A stretch of DNA of 64,000 nt from Candidatus Cohnella colombiensis (GCA_029203125.1 CP119317.1:310001-374000); one strand, 5' to 3'. Counted from the first letter of the stretch, positions 18,501 through 26,999 are shown. A program made the numbers and translations. The notes: generated by a model not told the origin, from the sequence alone.

Positions 18501-21180
18501 TGCCCACAGGGACAACGGTAGCTTGAAGTTGAGCTGCGCTACCATTCTTCTCTAAAGAAAGTGAAGATTTGTCCAGCGTTACTTTCGTTACATTCATCTG
18601 AAGCACAGCGATCGTCCCGCCGACTTCATTCGCAACGAGAATGAGTGGCAAGCCTGTTGGGCTGCTCGTAGCCGGAATGAATTCTAGCCCTTCCGGTCCG
18701 GTATCTGTATTCAAGCCTGCTGTGAAATCTCGCGTATTGATGTAATTCGCGAATTTCGGATGCGTTGGATCGGTAACATCGTAGGTCATTAACCCGCCGA
18801 TACGTTCTAGTCCAATGAAAGCGAACGCTTTGCTGCCAACTTGTCCAACGGCTACATATTCAGGCTCAGGTCCTTTTTTCGTACTTCTGTTATCCAATGT
18901 TGAGTTACTATTGCTTGCGTTAAAATAAGTCGGGAATCGTTGACCGGTAATCGTCTCAAAATCGCTACCGCTATCATAAACTTGCGTCAATGTGCTTGCA
19001 TTCCATATGGAGAAGGAGCGTCCGCCGTACATATAGATGCCGTCATTGCCCATATCGCTCACAACTTCTACATCGTCATATATGGTCTTACCATTTAAAA
19101 ATTGCGCAGCTGAGGACGAGGGATCCAGACTATCCTTGATCTTGCTAATTTTAGTCAAATTTGTTCGCAACAGCTTACCTGCATCAGCTGGCCATTCTGT
19201 GGCATCGCCTTCATTAGCTGTGAATAGGTATTGTGTGCCGTTCAGCGTGTAGCTCGCGATACCATCTGGCATGTACATGCCGTAGAATGGAACGTTTTCA
19301 AGCTTCACTGCGTTGTCTTTGACGAGATCAAGCGCGTTGCTCGGCACATTGAAATCTTTGAAGCCCAGCCCTTTAACGGACAATACCTTTTTAGTAGCAA
19401 TATCAATAGTTGCGATCGCGTTGTTCTCTTGCAATGCGACATAAGCGAGTGTTTCATCCTCGTTCAGTGCAATGTACTCTGGCTCGAGATCGAAGATCGC
19501 ATCTGCTTTTGAACCTTTGCTGGTGATTTGACCTGTCGTAGGATCAGAAGCTCCGCGAATGTGTACCAAGTTATCGATGACTGTAGGGTCGTCGAATTTG
19601 ACACGAGTAGTAACATTCGTCGTCGTATCTACTATCGTTACGCTGCCATCTGGATCGTGGATTCCGTCGCGCGGTTCACCCTCATCAGCGGTTAAAATAT
19701 ATTTCCCATTGCTCGTAAATTTGACCATATCAGGCTGTACGCCAGATGAGTAAGTTTTTAGTAAATTGCCATCGTAATCAAGTACGAGGATTTTACCGTT
19801 CTTCAGTGCATCTGCTTCTTGGATCGCTACAGCAACTCGCTTCGTTGTCGTATTGACGTCAACGCTTGTTAAGTCGCCATAAGTGAAGCCATCATTTCCG
19901 GATTCGGCAAGTGCTTTGACAAGAATGGATTTCTCCTTCGTCAATGTCGCATTGTTCGTTAACGGAACGATGTCAACGCTAGGAGGTGTACTCGACCCAT
20001 TGACGACGTACATTTTGCCATTGTCGCTGTTGTACTTAACGATCTCAGCAACGCCGCCGTTACTGTTCGATTGACCTACCGTGTATTGACCGATTTTAGT
20101 TACGCTCAGTGTGTCTGGAATAGCAGCATTTTGAACTTGGAGCGCAAAGGTTTTGCTCTGCGTCACTGGAGAGCTAGCGCTGTCTGTTACACTAATCGAC
20201 ACGTTAGCCGACGTGATTACAGTAGGTGTACCAGAGATCAGACCGTTTGAACTGATCGTGAGACCTGCTGGAAGTCCAGTTGCTGTGAACGTATAAGGAG
20301 CGGTACCGCCTGTTGCTGTGATTTGAGCTGAATATGCCGAATCGACTGAACCGCTCGGAAGCGTTAGCGTCGTTAGACTGAGTGCTTGTCCCCAAGCAAG
20401 ATCTCCGCTGTAGCGGGGCTTCTTGCTACTTAGAGGTGTAGCGGAATAATCCACTAGCTCGAAGTCGGTCTTGTTATTGTCTGTGTCGGTAAAGCCGATG
20501 CGACGAATGGCAATTTTTTTCGAATTGCTCGCATTTTTGCCTGTTGTGAAATCTGTCTCATAACCGTCAATGAGATTGCCAGCATCATTGCCGGCAGTCC
20601 CCACCATATCTACATAGCCTTCAACGGTAGGAAGCTTGGTGGTGGAGTTGAATGGATTGACTTCGGTTAATACATTCGTGTTACTGAAGAGTGCAACTTT
20701 AATTCCTTTATTGTTAATAAAGATATCAATACCGTTGCTGTCCACAAGCTTTTGGTCATAGCTGTTTGATACATTCAGAATGGGTGATGTAGTATTAAGA
20801 TCTGCCCCTACAACTAAGTATGATGAGTGGGCTTTAATCGTATTTTGCAAGTCGAGCTTCACCCAGCTTGTCGATACACCCGTTATAGGTGCATCGGCAT
20901 AGTGCAGCGACCAGCCTGTGAGATTGACATCACTGTCTGTAGGATTGTAGAGCTCGATGAAGCCGTTGGAGACTGTAACCGTTGTATCGGTACCACCACC
21001 GTATATCTGATTGATAACAACGTGTGGTACGGTTACATCATAAGCGCTGTTTGCTTGATACGGTGTGCCTGCGAGTGGAGTCGCCGGCGCTGCATAAGCG
21101 GAACCACCGGATACAAAGCTGCTCAATAATAATTCTGCTGCTAGTACTAACGATAATAGCTTTTTTCCACTGAATTTCAA
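15505..21180 (-). CDS. Giant S-layer-anchored multidomain protein: lamin-tail, choice-of-anchor I, 5'-nucleotidase, SLH
   Basis: A 1891-residue exported protein. In order: signal peptide (about 1-30); lamin-tail domain (about 45-180, HVVINQIYGGGT..IELYNPT); an Ig-like putative domain (about 265-350); a choice-of-anchor I beta-propeller-like region (about 355-870); a BIG2 Ig-like domain (about 870-945); a metallophosphatase/5'-nucleotidase (HTNDTHAH near 950, GNHEFD near 1019, GGHTHTM near 1160) with its C-terminal substrate domain (NGGGIRAP near 1292); a linker; and three SLH domains (about 1706, 1765 and 1834) that bind wall polymer. The metal-binding motifs are intact, so it should hydrolyse extracellular nucleotides or other phosphate esters, plausibly for phosphate or nucleoside scavenging. 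It is a single gene with its own terminator. Confidence 0.9.
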   Translation of the reverse strand: MKFSGKKLLSLVLAAELLLSSFVSGGSAYAAPATPLAGTPYQANSAYDVTVPHVVINQIYGGGTDTTVTVSNGFIELYNPTDSDVNLTGWSLHYADAPITGVSTSWVKLDLQNTIKAHSSYLVVGADLNTTSPILNVSNSYDQKLVDSNGIDIFINNKGIKVALFSNTNVLTEVNPFNSTTKLPTVEGYVDMVGTAGNDAGNLIDGYETDFTTGKNASNSKKIAIRRIGFTDTDNNKTDFELVDYSATPLSSKKPRYSGDLAWGQALSLTTLTLPSGSVDSAYSAQITATGGTAPYTFTATGLPAGLTISSNGLISGTPTVITSANVSISVTDSASSPVTQSKTFALQVQNAAIPDTLSVTKIGQYTVGQSNSNGGVAEIVKYNSDNGKMYVVNGSSTPPSVDIVPLTNNATLTKEKSILVKALAESGNDGFTYGDLTSVDVNTTTKRVAVAIQEADALKNGKILVLDYDGNLLKTYSSGVQPDMVKFTSNGKYILTADEGEPRDGIHDPDGSVTIVDTTTNVTTRVKFDDPTVIDNLVHIRGASDPTTGQITSKGSKADAIFDLEPEYIALNEDETLAYVALQENNAIATIDIATKKVLSVKGLGFKDFNVPSNALDLVKDNAVKLENVPFYGMYMPDGIASYTLNGTQYLFTANEGDATEWPADAGKLLRTNLTKISKIKDSLDPSSSAAQFLNGKTIYDDVEVVSDMGNDGIYMYGGRSFSIWNASTLTQVYDSGSDFETITGQRFPTYFNASNSNSTLDNRSTKKGPEPEYVAVGQVGSKAFAFIGLERIGGLMTYDVTDPTHPKFANYINTRDFTAGLNTDTGPEGLEFIPATSSPTGLPLILVANEVGGTIAVLQMNVTKVTLDKSSLSLEKNGSAAQLQATVVPVGNSNTTVTWTSSDTAVASVSNTGLVTPGSKVGTAIITAISGDGYGVAQANVTVGYWNLTIMHTNDTHAHLADVARRATLVKQVRNSSTNSLLLDAGDVFSGDLYFTKWAGLADLKFMNALGYDAMTFGNHEFDSGTSVLADFIKAAQFPLVTSNIDFSKDSNISPLLKQPKTIDTGAVKSTADAGVYPYVILGVNGQKVGVFGLTTEDTIETSSPGKNVTFKAADASAAATVAAIENEGVNKIIALSHLGYNRDVSLAKAVEGIDLIVGGHTHTMLDAPVIVSNAHDAPTVIVQANEWGKFLGLVNLTFDNDGVILTEQVNGRLLVVDNTVAEDATIKSMLSPYNAELDVLKQQVIGKTTVVLDGARADVRSKETNLGNFIADGMLYKAKLLKNADIAIMNGGGIRAPIDTGDITMGELRTVMPFGNTLFVLDVTGQQLKDGLENGISGAKLGDLPGKFPQIAGMRFKWDPTQAAGSKVYDVEIKTATGYTALNLTKTYRMATNSFVALGGDGYTSFAQAIVDGAYHEDLGYADYEIFIEYMTSLGGTISPTVEGRIIEKAKLTSTDNGGYIPPVTKEEKPTTEGSTPANSNELAQDAIQVTAGTNAAGQMVNQVAIGATDLQAALKNLPNATGQPAELLINMHNLSGATVVSLPVASLSAGSTPTQPVIIKVATAEATYSLPLSVLNLPSNGSMNGNEVLISITPVNQQLLTDLKNKANELGAQLAGDVAYEFEVTLVNGNDRQVLNNFGTTFVSRTMNTPTANATNVTAVMLDPITGELLFVPHLTSIIDGKVVVEMKRPGNSTYTLLQYNKSFTDLNGHWAKNEIEKMASKMIIKGINDSHFAPNKAISRAEFTSLLVRSLGLTPSTVTNSFQDVAQDAWYASSISTAVQFGLVNGVEPNKFAPNATISRAEMAVMIARAITIVNPNIAAGDKQVLNNFSDYTTIPQWASGQVALLANQGIMQGNTKGAFAPTASATRAEAAVILLRALKSLSLLN

Positions 21181-21279
21181 GTGACATTCACTCCCTATTT
21201 TTCATTTTCTCTACCAGTATAAAAATTGTATGTTAACGTTATTGATCGGCTTTGCTAAAGTTGTGTAAACTCGACGGAT

Positions 21280-21323
21280 TTGACCTGTGTACAATAATCA
21301 GTTACATTATCAATAATGATAAT
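21280..21323 (+). promoter_or_regulatory. Promoter and 7-4-7 palindromic operator of the HTH regulator gene
   Basis: TTGACC (21280-21285), 17 bases, then TACATT (21303-21308). Overlapping the -10 is ATTATCA-ATAA-TGATAAT (21306-21323). A further TGATAAT half-site is at 21326-21332. The same arrangement recurs before the gene at 22032, which argues for autoregulation. Confidence 0.55.
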
Positions 21324-21350
21324 ATTGATAATTGGAGGGACGATCGATCT

Positions 21351-21884
21351 ATGAAAAAAGCAGATGTCATTCTCCACCCGATTCGGATGCGGATGATCCA
21401 AGTGCTCATTAATGGAGCGAAGATGTCCACCGGGCAAATACAAGAACGTATCGCGGATGTCCCACAAGCGACACTATACCGCCACTTGAAGAAGCTGGTC
21501 GATGCTGGTGTACTGATCGTAGCGGAGGAGGTTCCGATTCGTGGGACGATTGAAAAAATATACGCACTTCCTGCTCAAGGGGCAGAATTATCAGCGGAAG
21601 AGATCCAGTCTGCTTCGGTGGAGGATCATTTTTCGTTATTTGTGAAATTTGCAGCGCACTTGATCGGTGAATATGGAGCCTATTTGGATCAACCGAACTT
21701 TGATCTGTATAAGGATGGCGTATCGTTCCGGCAGATTTCTTTAAACTTAAGCGATGACGAAAATTTAGAATTACTTAGTGCGATAAAGCAGCTTTTGCTG
21801 AGTGCGATGAATAATGAGCAGAATGAGGAGCGGAGGACGCGACTGTTCTCTGTCATTGATTTTCCGCAGGAGGCAAGAAAATAA
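21351..21884 (+). CDS. Winged-helix transcription regulator (ArsR/HTH_20-like)
   Basis: I start at ATG 21351 after GGAGGG at 21334-21339; an upstream in-frame codon at 21252 would run through the promoter. The 177-residue product opens with an ArsR-like winged helix (DVILHPIRMRMIQVLINGAK; QATLYRHLKKLVDAGVLIVA) and a wing ending in YAL. The C-terminal half is helical and probably dimerises or senses a signal. It precedes, with its own terminator, the YhfC/ABC operon, whose promoter carries the same palindrome. A repressor of that operon is the likely role. Confidence 0.8.
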   Translation: MKKADVILHPIRMRMIQVLINGAKMSTGQIQERIADVPQATLYRHLKKLVDAGVLIVAEEVPIRGTIEKIYALPAQGAELSAEEIQSASVEDHFSLFVKFAAHLIGEYGAYLDQPNFDLYKDGVSFRQISLNLSDDENLELLSAIKQLLLSAMNNEQNEERRTRLFSVIDFPQEARK

Positions 21885-21890
21885 ATAGAG

Positions 21891-21944
21891 AAGGGGGTGT
21901 CTCAAAGTATAAGTGACTGTTGAGACACCCCCTTCATCTTTTTT
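21891..21944 (+). terminator. Terminator after the HTH regulator
   Basis: A 15-base perfect stem (AAGGGGGTGTCTCAA with TTGAGACACCCCCTT), 14-base loop, then CATCTTTTTT. It separates the regulator from the operon it probably controls. Confidence 0.85.
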
Positions 21945-21954
21945 ATTTTCCTAC

Positions 21955-22002
21955 TTGACAATTATTATGTTAGACGATTATATTATTATCAAAAGTGATA
22001 AT
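21955..22002 (+). promoter_or_regulatory. Promoter and matching 7-4-7 operator of the YhfC/ABC operon
   Basis: TTGACA (21955-21960), 17 bases, TTATAT (21978-21983). Directly after it is ATTATCA-AAAG-TGATAAT (21985-22002), identical in both 7-base arms to the site at 21306-21323. The position would block transcription start. Confidence 0.65.
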
Positions 22003-22031
22003 ATTAATCAATATGATAATGATGGTGGGGA

Positions 22032-22757
22032 ATGAATTTGGAAACGATGAATCGTAACAATGAAGTCACGCTCGAGCAAACCTTGGATGTGAAGTTTAAA
22101 ACAGCCTCGCGACGATCGCTAATAATTATGCCGTTATATGTGCTAGTGCCAGTGCTCTTCGCAGTCGCTTTCCACTTAGCCGGATACGAACTGGAGTGGA
22201 AAGCATTTGGGCTAGGCGCACTGGGTTGGATGATCGCATTAGTGCTGCGAGCACCGGTTGGCTTGCTGATCCAACGAATGCCGCAACCTAAAGCCAAAAA
22301 AATTATGATTGCTAGCTCGGGAGTAATGGAAGAAAGCGTAAGGCTGATCTTGCTAGCACTTACCTCCGTCGCATCTTCTTGGGCACTGTCCATTGGTCAA
22401 GGTTGGGCTGCAATTGAAGTAATCTATACGATGGTAAGCGTCATTGCGATCGCATCGCTTGCGAATCGTACGGATGAGAAGGCGATGGAAGCCAAGGCAT
22501 TCCTCGAAGCACAGGGCTCCATTCAAACGAGTCCGCTATGGGGAATATTAGAACGCATCTGGGCATCGGCTTTCCACATCGGTTGTACTTTAATTGTTGC
22601 AAGCAATCCGTGGACAGTTGTTCTTCTTATTCCGCTACACAGCGGTGTAAATGCGCTTGTTGTTAAGCTAGCGGCGAAATCTATTCCAAAGTCCAGTCTA
22701 GCGATTGCAGTATTTGGACTTGGAAGCTTAGCGATCGGAATTACTTTAATGCTGTAA
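22032..22757 (+). CDS. YhfC-like polytopic membrane protein (putative intramembrane protease fold)
   Basis: 241 residues with about seven hydrophobic segments. Candidate metal or active-site residues fit the YhfC/CPBP pattern: an EESVR motif after MIASSGVM (residues near 101-105), a histidine in ERIWASAFHIG (near 180), and another in LIPLHSG (near 202). CPBP-like proteins process membrane substrates or give self-protection against peptides. It heads an operon with YxlE/F/G-like genes. The assignment rests on these motifs and context, not on close similarity I can quantify. Confidence 0.6.
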   Translation: MNLETMNRNNEVTLEQTLDVKFKTASRRSLIIMPLYVLVPVLFAVAFHLAGYELEWKAFGLGALGWMIALVLRAPVGLLIQRMPQPKAKKIMIASSGVMEESVRLILLALTSVASSWALSIGQGWAAIEVIYTMVSVIAIASLANRTDEKAMEAKAFLEAQGSIQTSPLWGILERIWASAFHIGCTLIVASNPWTVVLLIPLHSGVNALVVKLAAKSIPKSSLAIAVFGLGSLAIGITLML

Positions 22758-22805
22758 TCAAAGATAGTTCATTCATCACTACTTATTAAACTGGAGGAAT
22801 TCACA

Positions 22806-23006
22806 ATGAATTTAGAAAATATCAACTGGCAAATTGTTGCCCCCCTGATTGCGATTCAGCTAATTTTGATGATTGTTGGACTTATTGATTTGTCTAAGAG
22901 AGAAGCGACGAAAGGTCCAAAGATATTGTGGGTCATAATTCTTGTATTCGGTAGCTTATTAGGCTCGATTGCATACTTCACGATTGGAAGGAGAAACGAT
23001 GCATGA
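22806..23006 (+). CDS. yxlE: Small two-helix membrane protein (PLDc_N domain, YxlE-like)
   Basis: 66 residues with two membrane helices (about 9-27 and 38-59) joined by a loop containing DLSKREATKGPKILW. This is the short phospholipase-D-nuclease N-terminal (PLDc_N) fold found alone in YxlE. It overlaps the ATPase gene by four bases (ATGA). In Bacillus subtilis yxlE-yxlF-yxlG belong to the sigY operon; here the sigma and anti-sigma genes are absent and an HTH regulator stands in front. Exact function is unknown; it may modulate the exporter. Confidence 0.75.
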   Translation: MNLENINWQIVAPLIAIQLILMIVGLIDLSKREATKGPKILWVIILVFGSLLGSIAYFTIGRRNDA

Positions 23007-23911
23007 GCTTGCTCGAAGTTTCCGGATTAACGAAGCAGTTTGGCACGAGTACAGCTGTGGATCGCTTATCATTCACAATTGCACAAGGACGCTGTATGGC
23101 GTTGCTTGGTCCTAATGGAGCAGGAAAAACAACAACTTTACGAATGCTGTCTGGTTTGCTCGAGCCGACATCAGGTACGATCCGCTTTAACGATGCGAAA
23201 CAGCAAACGGATATTCGCGCATCCATTGGTTATTTGCCTCAATATCCATCATTCTTTAACTGGATGAGTGGCAAAGAATTTCTCACCTTCTCGGCCGAGT
23301 TAGCAAATCTATCAAAGAAGGAAGCGACTGTTCGCGCAGATGAGCTGTTGGAGCGAGTAAGCTTGAAGGATGCGGCTAAGCGCAGAATAGGCAGTTACTC
23401 TGGCGGCATGAAGCAAAGACTTGGTTTAGCACAAGCGATCGTACATCGTCCCAAGCTGCTCATTCTAGATGAACCGGTATCGGCGCTAGATCCGCAAGGA
23501 CGTCGAGATGTGATGGAACTATTGTCTGAGCTTAAGCGGGAAACGACCGTACTATTTTCAACACATGTACTGCATGACGCAGAGGAAATCTGTGATGATG
23601 TCCTTATTATGTCTAATGGGAAAATCGTCGTCGAGGGAGAACTGCAGCAGCTTATGCGCACTCATCAGAAGCCTCAGCTTGAGCTTGTCGTCGCACAGCG
23701 GCATATGGAGTGGGCTCGAAGCTTAAGTAATCGTCCTTATATAGAATCTCTTGAGATGACGGCGAATCGGATCTCTATACAGGTAAAAGATTTAGATCTA
23801 GCGAGAATCTCGTTATTACGAGAAATTGCCGATTCCAACATCACAATAGAACGGTTCGAGGTCGGCAAAACAACGCTAGAGGATCTGTTCATGAAGGCGG
23901 TGCAAGCATGA
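23003..23911 (+). CDS. yxlF: ABC transporter ATP-binding protein (YxlF-like)
   Basis: 302 residues. Walker A GPNGAGKTT (about residues 35-43), Q-loop in YLPQYPSF, signature YSGGMKQRLGLA, Walker B LLILDEPVSALDP, and the switch histidine in STHVLHD are all intact. The C-terminal 80 residues form the accessory region usual for ABC-2-type exporters. Start and stop overlap both neighbours by four bases, so the three genes are translationally coupled. It powers the permease that follows. Bacitracin- or peptide-resistance-type exporters have this form, but the substrate is unknown. Confidence 0.9.
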   Translation: MSLLEVSGLTKQFGTSTAVDRLSFTIAQGRCMALLGPNGAGKTTTLRMLSGLLEPTSGTIRFNDAKQQTDIRASIGYLPQYPSFFNWMSGKEFLTFSAELANLSKKEATVRADELLERVSLKDAAKRRIGSYSGGMKQRLGLAQAIVHRPKLLILDEPVSALDPQGRRDVMELLSELKRETTVLFSTHVLHDAEEICDDVLIMSNGKIVVEGELQQLMRTHQKPQLELVVAQRHMEWARSLSNRPYIESLEMTANRISIQVKDLDLARISLLREIADSNITIERFEVGKTTLEDLFMKAVQA

Positions 23912-24684
23912 GCACTTGGATGCTGCTATTTCGCAAGGAAATGCTGGAGAGTACCCGCAATTTTAAGTGGCTGTGGATACCGCTCGTCTTTCTCCTCTTA
24001 GGTATATCAAACCCGATAAGCTCTTACTATATGCCACAAATTCTAGAGGCGAATGGTATTGATTCGGAAACAGTAGCTTTGTTGGCAATGCCTACAGCAG
24101 CAGAAATTATGGCGAAATCGTTGTCGCAGTATGGGACGATTGGAATAATTGTGCTTGCTCTCGGATTTATGGGAATCATCGCAACCGAGCGGCAATCAGG
24201 TTCGGCAATTATGGTACTGGTCAAGCCGGTCTCCTACACGAGCTATATTATGGCAAAATGGTCAGCGATGGCTGTCATTACGGTTGCAGCATTGGGGCTA
24301 GGGCAGCTTGGAACGTGGTATTATACAGGTGTTTTGTTCGAGACGGTTTCCTTCCAGCTCATCTGGACCAGCTTTCTAGTGTATGCACTGTGGCTGCTCT
24401 TCCTCAACTCAATTACGTTATTGTTCAGTTGTTTATTGAAGTCGATAGGAGGTATCGCCTTCATTACAGTTGGCGTAGCTGCACTATTATCGCTTGTGAC
24501 AGGCTTATTAAGTGAATGGATGAAGTGGAGTCCGAGTCGACTAAGCTCCGAAGCGGGAAATCTATTGCTAGAGGGTCAGAGTAGCAATGATCTGTGGCTC
24601 GTCATCGTCGTCACAATGATAATTATTGGAGGACTAGTAGTCGCTTCAGTTGCTGCATCCAAACGAATGTGGAAGCGAGAATAG
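23908..24684 (+). CDS. yxlG: ABC-2-type transporter permease (YxlG-like)
   Basis: 258 residues with six hydrophobic segments and an N-terminal cytoplasmic helix (LLFRKEMLESTRNFKWLWIP) typical of ABC-2 permeases. The stretch IIATERQSGSAIMVLVKPVSYTSYIMAKW is the conserved segment where the ATPase couples. It is the last gene of the operon, followed by a terminator. Together with the ATPase it should export or extract an unknown membrane-active substrate. Confidence 0.85.
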   Translation: MSTWMLLFRKEMLESTRNFKWLWIPLVFLLLGISNPISSYYMPQILEANGIDSETVALLAMPTAAEIMAKSLSQYGTIGIIVLALGFMGIIATERQSGSAIMVLVKPVSYTSYIMAKWSAMAVITVAALGLGQLGTWYYTGVLFETVSFQLIWTSFLVYALWLLFLNSITLLFSCLLKSIGGIAFITVGVAALLSLVTGLLSEWMKWSPSRLSSEAGNLLLEGQSSNDLWLVIVVTMIIIGGLVVASVAASKRMWKRE

Positions 24685-24702
24685 AGACATCAGCATTGCA
24701 CG

Positions 24703-24742
24703 AAAGAGCCATTGGCGTCGAGAGTGACGCTGGTGGCTCTTT
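24703..24742. terminator. Bidirectional terminator between yxlG and aldehyde dehydrogenase
   Basis: AAAGAGCCA.TGGCGTC pairs with GACGCTGGTGGCTCTTT around a short loop. It lies between convergent genes and reaches into the last codon of the dehydrogenase gene. Confidence 0.8.
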
Positions 24743-26120
24743 ACTTTAAGAATAGCTTAATTCGCTTCAGCCCGTTCTTGATGTGGGGGTAGCGGAAAGG
24801 AATATCGAACCAGGTTGTCTGCTTCAATACGCTCTTGTGATGCGAGAATAGCTCAAAGCTGCTCTTCCCATGATAAGCGCCAATTCCGCTGCTGCCCACT
24901 CCCCCGAATGGCAAATGCGGTGAGGTGAAATGGTATAGTGTATCGTTAATGCACCCGCCCCCGAAGGACGTATGATCGAGTACACGTTGCTGCACTTGTT
25001 TGCTTTCCGCAAATAAATAAAGCGCCAGCGGCTTCGGTCTGCGATTGATTTCGTCTATGATATGATCGAGGTCGGTGTATGTGAGAACAGGAAGTATCGG
25101 ACCGAAGATTTCGTCCTGCATAACGGGATCATCTGCCGTGATCTCCGTAAGTACGGTCGGCGCAATACGAAGCTGCTCGCGATCGAATTGACCGCCAATT
25201 GCGACTTGACCCTCATGAAGATAAGCTTCTAATCGTTCGAAGTGGCGCGCACTGACGATCCGAGTAAACGTATCGCTCTGAAGCGGGTTAGCGCCATACA
25301 TCGTTGCGATGGCTTGCTTTAGCTCAGCGATAAAGGCGTCCTTCACGGATTCATGCACATAGAGATAGTCTGGCGCAATACAAGTCTGTCCGGCATTCGT
25401 GAACTTTCCCCAAGCGATACGTCTAGCGGCTAGTGGTAGTGTTGCATCGGCATGTATAATACAGGGGCTCTTGCCCCCGAGCTCTAGCGTGACGGGAGTG
25501 AGGTGTTTGGCGGCGGAAGACATGACAATATGGCCAATGGCAGTCCCACCAGTGAAGAAGATATAGTCGACCTTCTCGTTCAGCAAGCCTTGACTTGCCT
25601 CGACTCCACCTTCGACAACAGCAACATATTCGTCTAAATAAATACCGCGAAGGAGCTTTGCGACTATTTCGGAAGTGCGCGGTGTTAGCTCAGAGGGCTT
25701 CACAATTGCACAATTGCCCGCAGCTATTGCCCCGATCAGCGGTGCGATTGCGAGTTGGAACGGAAAGTTCCACGGTGCGATGATGAGTACAACGCCATAG
25801 GGGTCGTGATGGATCGTGCTTTTGGAGCCGAAGTGTGTGAGCGGTGTCCGCACCTTTGTCGGTCGCATCCAAGCGCGAAGGTGCTGCAGCGTATGACGAA
25901 TTTCCTTAAGCACGACGCCAATTTCAGTGGAGTAAGCTTCGAATTCCGATTTGTTCAAATCCGTCTTCAGTGCTTGAACAATTTCCCCTTCATGAGCGCG
26001 AATCACATCGCCTAACTTGCGGAGTGCGTCTGCTCGGAAGGTGTAGGACTTCGTTCCATGTGTCCGGAAGAAAGCATTTTGCCTAGCAATCAGTGAGCTG
26101 TAAGGGTTGTCCGTAGTCAT
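24741..26120 (-). CDS. Aldehyde dehydrogenase, class-3/YwdH type
   Basis: 459 residues, the short form typical of class-3 fatty or coniferyl aldehyde dehydrogenases without the N-terminal extension. The catalytic cysteine is near residue 247 (NAGQTCIAP) and the general base glutamate near 213 (TLELGGKSP). The cofactor segment IAPWNFPFQL and the FFTGG turn are present. A hydrophobic, basic C-terminus (LKRIKLFLK) may contact the membrane. It oxidises aldehydes to acids with NAD(P)+; the actual substrate is open. No co-transcribed partner is obvious; the SRAP gene lies 32 bases upstream on the same strand. Confidence 0.9.
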   Translation of the reverse strand: MTTDNPYSSLIARQNAFFRTHGTKSYTFRADALRKLGDVIRAHEGEIVQALKTDLNKSEFEAYSTEIGVVLKEIRHTLQHLRAWMRPTKVRTPLTHFGSKSTIHHDPYGVVLIIAPWNFPFQLAIAPLIGAIAAGNCAIVKPSELTPRTSEIVAKLLRGIYLDEYVAVVEGGVEASQGLLNEKVDYIFFTGGTAIGHIVMSSAAKHLTPVTLELGGKSPCIIHADATLPLAARRIAWGKFTNAGQTCIAPDYLYVHESVKDAFIAELKQAIATMYGANPLQSDTFTRIVSARHFERLEAYLHEGQVAIGGQFDREQLRIAPTVLTEITADDPVMQDEIFGPILPVLTYTDLDHIIDEINRRPKPLALYLFAESKQVQQRVLDHTSFGGGCINDTLYHFTSPHLPFGGVGSSGIGAYHGKSSFELFSHHKSVLKQTTWFDIPFRYPHIKNGLKRIKLFLK

Positions 26121-26152
26121 TCATCATGAGCTCCCTTCACTTCTGTTACCCA

Positions 26153-26833
26153 TTAGAATAGCACGGGTTGTTCCTCTATACATTCCGCTGTATCATTCTT
26201 TACGTTGCCGACGATCGAAGAGACGGGGTAGGCGCGCATTGCAGCAGCATCATAGGGACGTAAGAGGCTGGTGAGTCCGGCCGTATCCGCGTTGCTGCGA
26301 TCAAGCCAGAACGCCTCGTCCTCTGGACGCAAAATGACAGGCATCCGGTCATGAATGTCAGCCATCAAGTCATTTGGCGTCGTTGTAATGATGGTGCAGG
26401 TGCTTACCTTCTGACCCTCTGGAGAGGTCCAAGTGTCATACAAAGCTGCCATAGAGAAGATTGCTTCGTCCTTCATCGTAATGCGCATCGGCTGCTTTTT
26501 CGCACCGTAAGGCTTCCACTCGTAAAAGCCGTCAGCGGGGATAATTGCCCGTTTGCGCCCAATGAGCGTTCGGAAAGAAGCTTTTTCCAAAATCGTCTCT
26601 GCGCGCGCATTGATCATTTTGCTGCCGAGTCTGTCGTCTGAAGCCCATGCGGGCACTAAGCCCCAACGAAGCTCGCCGAGTCGATTGCGCTTTCCGTCAT
26701 GGACGACGGCGAGTACTTGCTGCATCGGGGCAACGTTGTAACGTGGGGTGTGATAGCGATTGGTAGGCAATTCGCTCATATAACGCAACATTAATTCTTC
26801 AATGGAAACTACGACCGTATATCTTCCGCACAT
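26153..26833 (-). CDS. SRAP-family protein (HMCES/YedK type), abasic-site DNA-protein crosslinker
   Basis: I start at ATG 26833, after an AAGGAGGGA site, because the family needs cysteine at position 2 (MCGRY); the longer frame to 26908 has no such site. Product 226 residues. Other family marks are NARAETI, the FYEW turn and the conserved histidine in DIHDRMPVIL. The Cys2 amine forms a thiazolidine link with abasic sites in single-stranded DNA and so shields them. No LexA box was seen upstream. It is followed by the aldehyde dehydrogenase on the same strand. Confidence 0.9.
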   Translation of the reverse strand: MCGRYTVVVSIEELMLRYMSELPTNRYHTPRYNVAPMQQVLAVVHDGKRNRLGELRWGLVPAWASDDRLGSKMINARAETILEKASFRTLIGRKRAIIPADGFYEWKPYGAKKQPMRITMKDEAIFSMAALYDTWTSPEGQKVSTCTIITTTPNDLMADIHDRMPVILRPEDEAFWLDRSNADTAGLTSLLRPYDAAAMRAYPVSSIVGNVKNDTAECIEEQPVLF

Positions 26834-26999
26834 CGACATTCCCTCCTTCTTATAGTATAAGCTTGAGGGGCGGGCTAGACAATCGTGAGGTTGATTTGTA
26901 GGTGACATGCGAGGAGAAAGTATATTCGTATTTATACATAGCCCAATATAGGTAGGTTTTGTACACCCTATATAACCTTTAGGCTACCTACAAAGACAA

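Noticed and set aside
21306..21332. Fur box before the HTH regulator
   Set aside because: The half-sites are Fur-like, but the order (ATTATCA-N4-TGATAAT) is not the 7-1-7 Fur core, unlike the clear site at 60859. Not fully excluded.
23040..23267. Plus-strand 75-codon frame in the ABC ATPase gene
   Set aside because: Out-of-frame shadow of the Walker A region.
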